Of a stretch of 64,000 nucleotides of DNA, positions 19,536 through 27,795 are shown piece by piece. The notes under the pieces were generated by a model. The model saw only the letters and a list, made by a program, of their open reading frames with translations, was not told the origin of the DNA and ran no database searches. The stretch comes from JANXQG01 sp963709175 (lineage in GTDB: Bacteria; Planctomycetota; Planctomycetia; Pirellulales; Thermoguttaceae). The DNA lies in the NCBI GenBank assembly GCA_963709175.1, contig CAVPVK010000004.1, positions 124,001 to 188,000 on the forward strand, in the 5' to 3' direction. The position numbers were made by a program, and so were the translations under genes. Position 1 is the stretch's first letter. Each line of letters starts with the position of its first letter.

Positions 19536-20483
19536 ATGGCGTTTCAGTTTTGTTGTCCCCAGGGACACGTATTGCAGGGCGAAACATCTCAGGTCGGGCA
19601 GTTGTTCCAATGTCCGATGTGCGGCGTCAGTTTCTTGATTCCGCCGGAAGCAACTCCTGCCGTGGGGGGCGGTTTCTTTCAAGGCCCTGCCGCATGGCCA
19701 GCGCCCGGCGGTTTCCCTGCCCCGGGCGTCATGCCCGGCGTCATGCCGCAGCCGATGCCAATGATCCCGGGCGGACAGATGCCCAGCGGCGCCTTTCCAT
19801 CACCTTTTCCCGCTACCTTGCCGGCGACGCAGCCAAATCCGGCGGCCGCGCCACCTCCTCAGGCTGCGCCGCCACCGCCGGCAGAATCGGGCAAGCCGCG
19901 TTTCGACTTGGGGTTCGATCCCCACGCCAAGGCAGAGTTGCCGTTCGATCTTCCCGGCCAAAGTGAGCCCGACGCCGGGCAGGCCACCGCCGCGCCGGAG
20001 CCAGCGCCGCCGCTTGCCCCGTCGTTCCCGCCCGCTGCATTTCCGGGTTCGTCGTTTCCCGCCCCCGCGTTTCCAGGATCGCCCCTGCCATCGGCCGGCT
20101 TTCCACCGTCGTCAACGTCTTTGCCGCCCGGCGTGCCGGCGATCGGCGATCAGTCCGAGGCGGCGAGTGCTGCGGCGGCCGAACCGGCCGAACCGGCGCC
20201 GGCGCTGCAAACGCTTCCCAAAGTCTTGCACATACGCTGTCCCTCCGGGCACCTGGTGAAGGCCACGAGCGACTTATTGGGCAAGAACGGTCGTTGTCCG
20301 GCCTGCAAGAAGACCTTCGAGCTACGTTACGAAGACAGCATTGAGTTCAAACGCCGCGCGGAGAAACTCTTGCAACGGGGCGAGGCCAAGAGCGCTCGAT
20401 CCTGGGTGGCCTGGGCGTTCCTCGCCGCGTTCTTGCTCTTCGCCGCTGCCGCCGTCTTGCTGGTGGCGTTGAGCCAACACTAA
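19536..20483 (+). CDS. Membrane-anchored protein with two zinc ribbons and a Pro/Ala-rich spacer
   Basis: 315 aa. An N-terminal ribbon (CCPQGHVLQGE and CPMCGVSF) is joined by about 190 Pro/Ala/Phe-rich residues to a second ribbon (IRCPSGHLVKA and CPACKKTFELRY). A basic helix and one hydrophobic membrane segment (AWAFLAAFLLFAAAAVLLVA) follow at the very C-terminus. The two ribbons are clearly similar to each other (C-P-x-G-H... C-P-x-C). No enzymatic motif is visible. Planctomycete genomes hold many such ribbon-TM proteins, often near regulatory or kinase genes, and their function is unknown. It begins 13 nt after the HIT stop, so it belongs to the same unit. Confidence 0.65.
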   Translation: MAFQFCCPQGHVLQGETSQVGQLFQCPMCGVSFLIPPEATPAVGGGFFQGPAAWPAPGGFPAPGVMPGVMPQPMPMIPGGQMPSGAFPSPFPATLPATQPNPAAAPPPQAAPPPPAESGKPRFDLGFDPHAKAELPFDLPGQSEPDAGQATAAPEPAPPLAPSFPPAAFPGSSFPAPAFPGSPLPSAGFPPSSTSLPPGVPAIGDQSEAASAAAAEPAEPAPALQTLPKVLHIRCPSGHLVKATSDLLGKNGRCPACKKTFELRYEDSIEFKRRAEKLLQRGEAKSARSWVAWAFLAAFLLFAAAAVLLVALSQH

Positions 20484-20542
20484 GAACGTTGGCGGCCTTG
20501 ACCTGGCGTCTGTTCGACCTTCCCCGTCATCTCTTTGGCGTA

Positions 20543-20548
20543 TATGCT
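20543..20548 (+). promoter_or_regulatory. Possible -10 element giving a leaderless or very short-leader mRNA
   Basis: TATGCT at 20543-20548 is followed by exactly six bases (AGAGGA) and then ATG 20555, the preferred GTPase start. No convincing -35 is seen. AGAGGA could instead be read as a Shine-Dalgarno, but it touches the ATG directly, which is too close. Confidence 0.3.
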
Positions 20549-20554
20549 AGAGGA

Positions 20555-22314
20555 ATGTTTAGCGGCGATCTGGCCCATCTGGAGCTCTTAGCGGAAATCG
20601 ACGCCTTGGCAAAGCGTCTGGAGGACTCGGCGCGCTCCGCGCCGCCTGGCGGCCTGCCGAGAATTGCCGGGCGGTCATCAACCGCCTGGCGGGCCGACTG
20701 AATTCCCTCCGCATCCGCCTGGAGTCGCCCCTGATTGTCGCCACGCTGGGCGGGACTGGCACCGGCAAGAGTTCGCTGATCAACGCCCTGGCTGGCGCCG
20801 AATTGGTCCGCTGCGGCCGCGAACGTCCGACGACCACCCGCCCGGCAGTGCTCTGCCGCCCCGGCTTGACCGCGGAGGTTCTGGGGCTGGAGGTAGGCCA
20901 ACTCGATTGGATCCAAGAGGACCTTCCGTCGTTGGCGAACCTGGTCCTCATCGATTGTCCCGACCCCGATACGAGCGACGCGGCAGGACTGCTGCCGGTG
21001 GAGACGACGTTGGCCCGGCTGCGACGGATCCTGCCGCATTGCGATGTCTTGATCGTGACCACCACGCAGCAGAAATATCGCAGTGCGCGCGTGGCCGAGG
21101 AGCTCGCCGCCGCCGCCCCGGGGGCGCGGCTGGTCTTCGTGCAGACACACGCCGACCAGGACGCCGATATCCGCGACGATTGGCGGCGAACGCTCGAAAC
21201 GCGCTATCAGCTCGGTCATATCTTTTTCGTCGATTGCCTCTCTGCGCTGGCCGACGCCCGTGAGGGCCGCGGACCGCAAGGGGAGTTTGCCGCCCTCGTC
21301 GATCTGCTCACCCGCCAGTTTGCCGGGGCGGCGGCCGCGCGGATCCGCCGCGCCAATTTTCTCGACCTCTCGGCCCTGGCCTTGGAAAGCTGCCGCCGCC
21401 GGCTCGACGAAGCGATGGCGCCGATCCAAAGCCTGCGGACCACCATCGATCAGCAACGGGCCGAGCTCGCGGCAGCGCTGGCGGGACAAATCCGCGGCGA
21501 ACTCCTCTCTGCGCGGCGGCTGTGGGAGAATCGCCTCTTGGGCCAGGTCGCTTCGCGGTGGGGTTTCAGTCCCTTCGCGCTGGTGCTGCGGCTCTACCAG
21601 GGCATCGGATCGCTGGCCTCCGCCGCGCTGCTCTACCGCGCGCGAACGCCCGTCCAGCTTGCCCTCTGGGGCGCGGTCGAAGGGGCGCGCACCTGGCAGA
21701 GACATCGCCGCGATCGGCAAAGCCAGCGGCTGCCCGATCAGGCCGCGGTCGATGGTTTCGATGCGACGCAGTTGCGCCGGGCAGCCATCGTGCTGGAGGG
21801 CTACGCCGCCGAGGCCGGCCTGCCCAAATCGTTGACCTCGCCCGCCACCCTGGAAGCCGAGGCCGAGGCGGCCAGCGTGAACTTCGCCGTCCGCCTCTCG
21901 CGGGACCTCGATGCCCTGATCGCGCGGCAGGCCCAGCGGCATACGGGCTGGTTCACCCGCGGGCGCTACGAGATCTTGCTCCTGGCTATGTTGGGCTTTC
22001 TCCTCTTCCGCCTGGGAAAGAATTTCTTCTACGACTCCTGGCGGTCGGATGTTCCTCTGCCTATGTGGGGGCTGGAATCCTACCTTGCCTCGGCGTTCTG
22101 GCTTGGGCTTTGGTGTTTCCTGCTGCTGTGGATGTTCATGCGGCGGCTCCGCGGCGGCCTGAAGCAAGCGGTCGATCGCCTGGCCGAGAACTGGATTGGA
22201 TCTGCGCCCGCTTCCGGCGTTTTCGCGGAATTGGAAAACGAGTGTCAGCGGGCCGCGGAGTTCCGCCGCGACCTGGAATTGCTTCAAGGTGATGTGGAAC
22301 GCTTGAACCAATGA
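20555..22314 (+). CDS. Membrane-associated P-loop GTPase-like protein (one frameshift)
   Basis: About 586 aa. The G1/Walker A loop is LGGTGTGKSSLINALAGAE; the switch region contains T-T-T-R-P; the G3-type motif is LIDCPDPDTSD. The usual NKxD G4 is replaced by VQTHADQDAD, so nucleotide specificity may differ. A long helical middle region leads to two membrane helices (EILLLAMLGFLLFRLGKNFF and YLASAFWLGLWCFLLLWMFM) and a helical tail. This architecture resembles bacterial dynamin-like or stress GTPases. The first 35 residues are in another frame, with a base lost near 20655. It overlaps the downstream methyltransferase by ATGA, implying coupled production. Confidence 0.65.
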
Positions 22315-24164
22315 CCTTGTGCAACGATGACCTGCGGGGTTTTGTCCAGGCCCGGGGAACACCTTATGATCCGGTAGAAGCCTGCCCGGCGCCCGTCTTC
22401 CCGGGTTCGATCCGCACGACCCGGCACTCGGCCATTTATGCCATGCATTCCTACCACCAGGGCAAGAAGCCGCACGATGCCATCCGCCAGTACGTCCGCC
22501 ACTTTTCCCAGCCCGGCGAGTTGGTGCTCGATCCATTCTGCGGTTCGGGCGGTACCGCCCTGGCGGCCATGCTGGAGGGCCGCACAGCGATCGCGCTGGA
22601 TCGCAGTCCCGCTGCCGTCTTTATTGCGAGGAACTATTGCACGCCTTTTGATCCGGAACGGGTCCAGCAGGCGGCCGGCGAGGTGTTGGCCGGGGCGCGG
22701 GGGGAACTCGATTGGCTTTACGAGACCCGCTGCGACCGCTGCGATGGTCCGGCACGTACGGTCTATACGGTCTATAGCGAGCAATTCAATTGTCGGAATT
22801 GCCGGCAGATAGTGCCGGTCGCCGACTGTCCGCATGTCTCCGCGGGAGCGAAGCCAGCGGCCGCTTGCCCACATTGCCTTGCCGCTGGCCGCCTGGAGGC
22901 CGTTCCTCTGCGGAGACCGCGGACGGAAGCTGTGCCGGTGCTGGCCGTCTATCGTTGCCTGGGCGGCTGCACGCCGGCGGAGGATCGGCGGCGCCATGAC
23001 GACGCCGACGTCAAGAAACGAGAATACTTCGCCCGCTTTGACCTGGGCAAGATCGCCGAGATTGCCCGCAGACCAATCCCGCACTGGCAGCCGGCGGTGG
23101 ATTTTCCGCCGTCATTCGCGCGTTGGCAGTCCGACCTCCGCCCGGCGGGCGTCCGTGGCGTTGCCGACCTTTATACGAAGCGGAACCTTTGGGCCTTGGC
23201 CGCCTTGCGTACGGCGGCGTCGGCTAGTTGCTGTCCGCAGGCGGCACTCTTCGCCCTCACAGCCGTGTCTCTGGCCGTGAGCCGCATGCAGCGCTATAGC
23301 CCCAACTCCGGCTTTCCCAACATGCTGCTGGCAGGAACGTATTACGTTCCGCCCGTCGGCCGCGAGATCGAAGTCGGCTCCTGGTACGAGGGCAAGCTCA
23401 CGGCATTGGTTAAGGGCTACGCGGCCATCGGCCGAGCCATGCCGCGCGACAGTGCTGGGCTGGTCGCTATGGCCGACGCGCGGCATCTCGATCTGCCGGA
23501 CCAGTCCATCGACTACATTTTCACCGACCCGCCCTATGCCGACGCCGTGCAGTACGGCGAGTTGAACTTCGTCTGGGAATCGTGGCTGGGCGATGCCCCG
23601 AGCTGGCATGGAGACGAGATTGTCGTCAACCGCTCGCGGGGCAAGAGCGCCAGCGACTGGGCGGATGCCCTGCGGGCGGCGATGGGGGAGTGCCATCGCG
23701 TTCTCAAGCCGGGCCGCTGGCTCAGTCTTTGCTACCACGACACCCAGGCACGCCGCTGGGCCATGCTCCAGGACCTGATGCGCGACGCGGGCTTTGTGAT
23801 CGATGAGCTGGGAGCGGCAGGGAGCATTGAGACGAGCCAGAAGTCTTTCAACCAATGGATGACCGGCAAGGCCACCAAACGAGACCTGGTGATCAGCTTT
23901 CGCAAGCCGCCGGCCGGCCAACCACGGCAAGCTCCGCTCAATCTGGAGTTCGAAGCGGCTGCCCGGCAGGTTCTTCGCGAGTTCCTCGCCCGGAACGGCA
24001 ACGCAACCAAGGACCGGCTCTACGATGCCTTGGTCAGCCACATGGTCTGTCTGGGCCGGATGCAGTCGTTTGATTTCGATGTCCTGCTGGGGAGTATTGC
24101 GGTGCAAGTTGCATCCTCCCGAGGGGTTGTGTTCAGGGAATCGAGGTGGCGGCTGAAGGAGTAA
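22311..24164 (+). CDS. Orphan DNA methyltransferase with inserted zinc ribbons
   Basis: A 617 aa N6-adenine/N4-cytosine-type methyltransferase. Motif I (SAM loop) is VLDPFCGSGGTALAA near residue 70, and the catalytic motif IV is IFTDPPYADAVQYGE near residue 405. Between them are cysteine pairs (CDRC, CRNC, CPHC) suggesting two zinc ribbons, plus a unique segment of about 200 residues. No restriction endonuclease lies beside it, so it is an orphan. Its layout resembles large phage- or plasmid-borne methyltransferases of the DUF1156-like type. It may act epigenetically, or together with the overlapping GTPase. Start ATG 22311 overlaps the GTPase stop. Confidence 0.75.
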   Translation: MTLCNDDLRGFVQARGTPYDPVEACPAPVFPGSIRTTRHSAIYAMHSYHQGKKPHDAIRQYVRHFSQPGELVLDPFCGSGGTALAAMLEGRTAIALDRSPAAVFIARNYCTPFDPERVQQAAGEVLAGARGELDWLYETRCDRCDGPARTVYTVYSEQFNCRNCRQIVPVADCPHVSAGAKPAAACPHCLAAGRLEAVPLRRPRTEAVPVLAVYRCLGGCTPAEDRRRHDDADVKKREYFARFDLGKIAEIARRPIPHWQPAVDFPPSFARWQSDLRPAGVRGVADLYTKRNLWALAALRTAASASCCPQAALFALTAVSLAVSRMQRYSPNSGFPNMLLAGTYYVPPVGREIEVGSWYEGKLTALVKGYAAIGRAMPRDSAGLVAMADARHLDLPDQSIDYIFTDPPYADAVQYGELNFVWESWLGDAPSWHGDEIVVNRSRGKSASDWADALRAAMGECHRVLKPGRWLSLCYHDTQARRWAMLQDLMRDAGFVIDELGAAGSIETSQKSFNQWMTGKATKRDLVISFRKPPAGQPRQAPLNLEFEAAARQVLREFLARNGNATKDRLYDALVSHMVCLGRMQSFDFDVLLGSIAVQVASSRGVVFRESRWRLKE

Positions 24165-24242
24165 TTCATTCATCCGCCCTGTTGCAAATCCACGTGCCGC
24201 AATTCATGATAAAGGCGATTTCACTCCTGGGAGCCCCAACGC

Positions 24243-24776
24243 GTGTTCGAGGAAGTTCAACCCGTGATCGAGCCGTGCGGTGAATGGCCGCTGGACTGCC
24301 GGGATTTCGATCCACGTGCGGCGGAGATTGCACGGCAAGTCTCTGGGCTGATTTCGCGTCATCTACCCGCAGCACGCGCGGAACACGTGGGCAGCACGGC
24401 CGTGCCCGGTTGCAGCGGCCGAGGGATTATCGACTTGTTGATTGCCTGCGATAATGGGGACAAGGAAACGATCGACCTGTTGTTGCGGCGGCTGGGCTTC
24501 AGCCAGGGCGCCGAGCCCTTGTTTCCGCCGCACCCGCCAGCGTACAAGGGGCGGTTCGATCAAAACGGCGAGGCGTTTCTCGTGCATGTGCACGTCTTGC
24601 CGGCGGGCACGGAGGAGGCCGATTCCATGCGATTCCTGCGGAGTTGCCTTCGGGCCGACGAGGAACTCACTCGAGCCTACGTGCAGCACAAGCAGGCCAT
24701 TATTTCCAGCGGCGTCAGCGAAGAGGCTGAGTACTGCCGGCAGAAGGCCGCGTTCTTGAAGATGGTTCTGGGGTGA
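24243..24776 (+). CDS. GrpB/UPF0157 family protein (nucleotidyltransferase fold)
   Basis: 177 aa. The family signature is EHVGSTAVPGCSGRGIIDLLI around residues 46-66, followed by GFSQGAEPLF and the FLVHVHVLPAGTEEA strand with the metal-binding His. GrpB proteins share the nucleotidyltransferase fold and are often annotated next to coaE, but their activity is not firmly known. The usual K-P-x-I-D pattern is altered here to R-G-I-I-D. The start is GTG 24243. It stands alone between the methyltransferase (gap 78 bp) and the convergent FHA gene (gap 45 bp). Confidence 0.8.
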   Translation: MFEEVQPVIEPCGEWPLDCRDFDPRAAEIARQVSGLISRHLPAARAEHVGSTAVPGCSGRGIIDLLIACDNGDKETIDLLLRRLGFSQGAEPLFPPHPPAYKGRFDQNGEAFLVHVHVLPAGTEEADSMRFLRSCLRADEELTRAYVQHKQAIISSGVSEEAEYCRQKAAFLKMVLG

Positions 24777-24821
24777 ACCTTATTCCAGAACCGCAGGGCC
24801 GGAACAAGAACCGTGTGGATC

Positions 24822-25718
24822 TTATTCGAGCCCTTCCAGGAAGCTGCCGAATTCGGGATCCATGTCGTCGCCTTCCTGCGGCTTCTTCGGGAGCGTTGGT
24901 TTTGCGGCCCGCGCTTTCTCTTCGGCGGGCGGCTCGGCGGCAGGCGCTTGCAGTGTTTCCGCCGCCGCCGGCGGCACTTGCGCCGCGGAGACAACGGGCA
25001 ATGCCGGTGGCTTTTGCAGGTCCGGAGGATCGGACGACCAGGGTGACGACTTGCGATGCCCACCCGACTGCAACGAAGAATCGATTTCCACCGGCGCGTC
25101 CAACACGTCCATCGTCGGCGCCGCGCCTGGCCCGGCATACGCGGGCGGCGACCACGATGGCCCGGGCGGAAGCGGGGCGGGGGGCAGAAGGGCTTCGATC
25201 TCCGCATCCGGCAGGATCTCTTCCACTTCCGCGTCGGCCAGGGCCATGAGATCGGGCATGGCGACAATGACTCCGTCGATCGAATCGCCACTGCCCGCTT
25301 CCGGCAAGGGCGATTCCATGTAAGGAGGCACGCTCGGATCAGGGGCAGGAACTACGACCGGGCCGGCCTCGTCGGCTGCTGGGATCTCGTCGGCGTAAAA
25401 GGGCTGGGGAACCGCCGCCAGCGTCCCCTCGTATCGGTAGAGGACGCGAAACGTGAGTGGTCCAATCGTGAACTCGCCATCGGGCAATAAGGCAGCCCGC
25501 TCGATACGACGGCCCCCGATCATCGTGCCGTTCAGCGATGCCAGGTCCCGGAGCATCAGCACACCGCCTTCCTCGGAGAGCTCGCAATGCAGGCGGCTGA
25601 CGTGCGGATGGGCCACGGTGATGTCCGCCTTGCGGCTACGTCCCAGCACGGCAGGCAATTGCAGGGTCACTTCGCGTTTGGTGGTCTGGCCGACGACAAC
25701 GAGAAGCTTCGCGTTCAT
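24822..25718 (-). CDS. FHA-domain protein with Pro-rich tail
   Basis: 298 aa. An N-terminal forkhead-associated phosphothreonine-binding domain spans about residues 1-95, with the conserved LGRSRKADITVAHPHVSRLH and DLASLNGTMIGGRRI. The rest is Pro/Ala/Asp-rich and disordered, with no catalytic motif, ending DPEFGSFLEGLE. It would read phosphorylation by Ser/Thr kinases, which are abundant in planctomycetes, but no kinase is in this window. Start ATG 25718 lies 8 nt after a good -10 element, so the message is nearly leaderless. Confidence 0.85.
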   Translation of the reverse strand: MNAKLLVVVGQTTKREVTLQLPAVLGRSRKADITVAHPHVSRLHCELSEEGGVLMLRDLASLNGTMIGGRRIERAALLPDGEFTIGPLTFRVLYRYEGTLAAVPQPFYADEIPAADEAGPVVVPAPDPSVPPYMESPLPEAGSGDSIDGVIVAMPDLMALADAEVEEILPDAEIEALLPPAPLPPGPSWSPPAYAGPGAAPTMDVLDAPVEIDSSLQSGGHRKSSPWSSDPPDLQKPPALPVVSAAQVPPAAAETLQAPAAEPPAEEKARAAKPTLPKKPQEGDDMDPEFGSFLEGLE

Positions 25719-25726
25719 AATATATC

Positions 25727-25755
25727 ATGATAATCGTGTTTTCGTGAAGTGACAA
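25727..25755 (-). promoter_or_regulatory. Sigma70-type promoter of the FHA gene
   Basis: On the minus strand, TTGTCA (25755-25750) and TATCAT (25732-25727) are separated by exactly 17 bp, close to consensus. Only eight bases (GATATATT) separate the -10 from the FHA start codon, so the mRNA would have almost no leader. Confidence 0.6.
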
Positions 25756-25833
25756 TCTTTTTGCCCGTCCGTAGCTCGCAAGAGGGGCCTTGACATCGCC
25801 GGTCGAGTCGGTTTTAATGGATCGGAAAGGCCC

Positions 25834-25893
25834 AAATGCCCTTGAAGATCGATCTCAGGGTCGAATTGCCCTTGAATATCATTCGAGGGAACC
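25834..25893 (+). repeat. Imperfect 30-bp tandem repeat upstream of tRNA-Gly
   Basis: Two 30-bp units lie head to tail (25834-25863 and 25864-25893). Both begin AA-T-GCCCTTGAA and both contain CAGGG/GAGGG. The second unit supplies the -35 (TTGAAT) of the tRNA promoter. The first has a TTGAAG at the same place but no -10 in the corresponding spot. Confidence 0.45.
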
Positions 25894-25899
25894 TATAAT
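25872..25899 (+). promoter_or_regulatory. tRNA-Gly promoter
   Basis: TTGAAT (25872-25877) and a perfect TATAAT (25894-25899) are spaced by 16 bp. The tRNA begins at 25915, leaving a short 5' leader of about 9 nt for RNase P. Confidence 0.65.
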
Positions 25900-25914
25900 C
25901 CCAAGTTGCTGTGG

Positions 25915-25987
25915 GCGGGTGTAGCTCAGTTGGTAGAGCACGACGTTGCCAACGTCGTTGTCGTGGGTTCGAATCCCATCACCCGCT
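25915..25987 (+). tRNA. tRNA-Gly (anticodon GCC)
   Basis: A 73 nt cloverleaf. The acceptor stem GCGGGTG pairs with CACCCGC; the D arm is AGCTCAGTTGGTAGAGC; the anticodon arm is CGACG-TTGCCAA-CGTCG with anticodon GCC; the T arm contains GGTTCGAATCC. Discriminator base T at 25987, and the CCA end is not encoded. A T-rich stretch just after the gene may terminate it. It reads Gly codons GGC and GGT. Confidence 0.97.
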
Positions 25988-26101
25988 CTTTCTCTTTTTC
26001 ACTAAAGGGCCTATCCTCGACCGTCCTCCGCCCCCGGGCATCGGGCCTTTGCGAGATCGGTTGTGGGGTGGGCTGGAGTTTTGAGTCAACGGCATACCAT
26101 C

Positions 26102-27658
26102 ATGGCACAGATAGAACCGCACGACGACGAAGCCTTGGAAAACCAGGAAGGTTCGGGAGACACCGCCAACGACGAGGAGGTTGGCGAAGAGGGTCAGGAA
26201 GAGCGCCCTAAGCTGAACCTCGAGGTCAAGATCGACAGCCGCAGCGCCTGCGAGCGGCACATCACGGTTTCGGTCGCCCGCGAGGACATCGATCGATATT
26301 TGAACAAGGAATTCAGCAAGATGATGCCGGAGGCGCACGTCCCCGGTTTCCGGCCCGGCCACGCGCCGCGGAAGCTCGTCGAGCATCGTTTTCGCAAGGA
26401 CGTGGCTGCCCGCGTCAAGGGCGAGTTGTTGATGGACAGCCTGGGCCAGATCCACGAGGATTACGATCTTGCGGCCATCGGTGAGCCGGACTTGGACCTC
26501 GACACGGTGGAGGTGCCCGAGCAAGGTCCCATGACTTTCGAGTTTGACCTGGAGGTGCGGCCGCAGTTCGATCTGCCGCAATGGAAGGGTCTGCAAATCG
26601 AGAAACCGGTACGGGAGTTTTCCGATGCCGACGTCGATCATGCCTTGAAGCGGATCTTGACCAACCGCGGCAGCCTGATTCCCGTCGATGGTCCCGCCGA
26701 GCCCGACGACTACATCACCACGAACCTCTCTTTCAAGCAGGGAGAGACGGTCCTGTCCAGTGCCGCGGAAGAAGTCATTCGCCTGCGTCCAGTGTTGAGC
26801 TTTTACGACGGCAAGATCGAAGGTTTCGACAAGGCCATGGCGGGCGTTCGCGGCGGCGAGACTCGCAGGTTGCCCATGCAAATCAGCGCCGACGCGGCCA
26901 ACGCGGCCCTTCGTGACCAGCAGGTCACCGGCGTCTTTGAGGTGCTCGAGGTCAAGAAGCTGCAGTTGCCGGAATTGACCCCGGATTTGTTGGAGGAGCT
27001 GGGCGGATTCGAACTCGAGGCCGATCTCCGCGACGCCATCAAGGACCGCCTCGGCCAGCGGATGGAGTACCAGCAGCGGCAGCGGGCCCGCGAGCAAATC
27101 ACCGCCGCCCTGACCGTGGCCGCCGACTGGGACCTCCCCCCCGACCTCCTGCAGCGGCAGAGCCACCGCGAGTTGCAGCGGGCGGTCATGGAGTTGCAGC
27201 GGAGCGGTTTCGGCGAGGAGGAAATCCGCGCCCACGAAAACGTCCTGCGGCAGAACAGCCGCCTCTCGACCGCCCGGGCCCTCAAGGAGCACTTCATCCT
27301 CGAGCGGATCGCCGAGGACCAGGAGATCGACGCCGACGAAGGGGATTACGAGTCGGAAATTGCCGTGATCGCTCGGCAGACCAACGACTCGCCGCGGCGA
27401 GTCCGGGCCCGCCTGGAGAAGAGCGGCTCGATGGACGTGCTGCGGAACCAGATCATCGAGCGAAAGGTGATCGACCTGATCCTCGCCAACGCCACGTTCA
27501 AGGAAGTGCCCTACGAGATCGAGGAGAGCGACGTGGCTGCCCTCAATTTGGCGGCGGCGGGCGGCGAGCACTCGGATATCCCCGAGGCCAAGCCCGGCGG
27601 TACGCCGCTGGAAGAAGAGCAATCGCGAGGCGGAAAACCCCAAAGAACCCAGACGTAA
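26102..27658 (+). CDS. tig: Trigger factor (ribosome-associated chaperone and prolyl isomerase)
   Basis: 518 aa, longer than E. coli trigger factor (432). The ribosome-docking signature is VPGFRPGHAPRKLVEHRFRKD near residue 75; a PPIase/FKBP-like middle domain follows (DDYITTNLSFKQGE to VTGVFEVLEVKKLQLPEL), then the helical C-terminal arms. The extra length is an acidic N-terminal extension of about 30 residues and a disordered C-terminal tail. Start ATG 26102 is chosen because family homology begins soon after, and the extension to 26063 has no support. The gene heads a block with clpP1 and clpP2, as in many bacteria. Its stop codon lies inside a palindromic repeat. Confidence 0.95.
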   Translation: MAQIEPHDDEALENQEGSGDTANDEEVGEEGQEERPKLNLEVKIDSRSACERHITVSVAREDIDRYLNKEFSKMMPEAHVPGFRPGHAPRKLVEHRFRKDVAARVKGELLMDSLGQIHEDYDLAAIGEPDLDLDTVEVPEQGPMTFEFDLEVRPQFDLPQWKGLQIEKPVREFSDADVDHALKRILTNRGSLIPVDGPAEPDDYITTNLSFKQGETVLSSAAEEVIRLRPVLSFYDGKIEGFDKAMAGVRGGETRRLPMQISADAANAALRDQQVTGVFEVLEVKKLQLPELTPDLLEELGGFELEADLRDAIKDRLGQRMEYQQRQRAREQITAALTVAADWDLPPDLLQRQSHRELQRAVMELQRSGFGEEEIRAHENVLRQNSRLSTARALKEHFILERIAEDQEIDADEGDYESEIAVIARQTNDSPRRVRARLEKSGSMDVLRNQIIERKVIDLILANATFKEVPYEIEESDVAALNLAAAGGEHSDIPEAKPGGTPLEEEQSRGGKPQRTQT

Positions 27659-27752
27659 GGTGGGACCAGCCCACTGCTGGCGAGCTGCAGGCCCGCCAAA
27701 CGCGACAATCGGTGGCCCAGGGCTCGCCAGCAGCGAGCTGGTCCCACCCTAC
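27655..27752. repeat. Intergenic palindromic repeat (GGTGGGACCAGC type)
   Basis: A 98-bp imperfect inverted repeat. The outer arms are GTAAGGTGGGACCAGC (27655-27670) and GCTGGTCCCACCCTAC (27737-27752), matching at 15 of 16 positions. The inner arms are GCTGGCGAGC (27676-27685) and GCTCGCCAGC (27722-27731), a perfect match. The left arm covers the trigger factor stop codon. It can form a large hairpin in RNA and could end or attenuate transcription between tig and clpP. It looks like a REP/MITE-type dispersed element. Confidence 0.7.
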
Positions 27753-27795
27753 GGAACATTTACCCCAACCCCAACGCTTGATCGTGGACCCATAC

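Noticed and set aside
22311..24164. Methyltransferase as part of a restriction-modification system
   Set aside because: No restriction endonuclease or specificity subunit lies nearby, so it is treated as an orphan.
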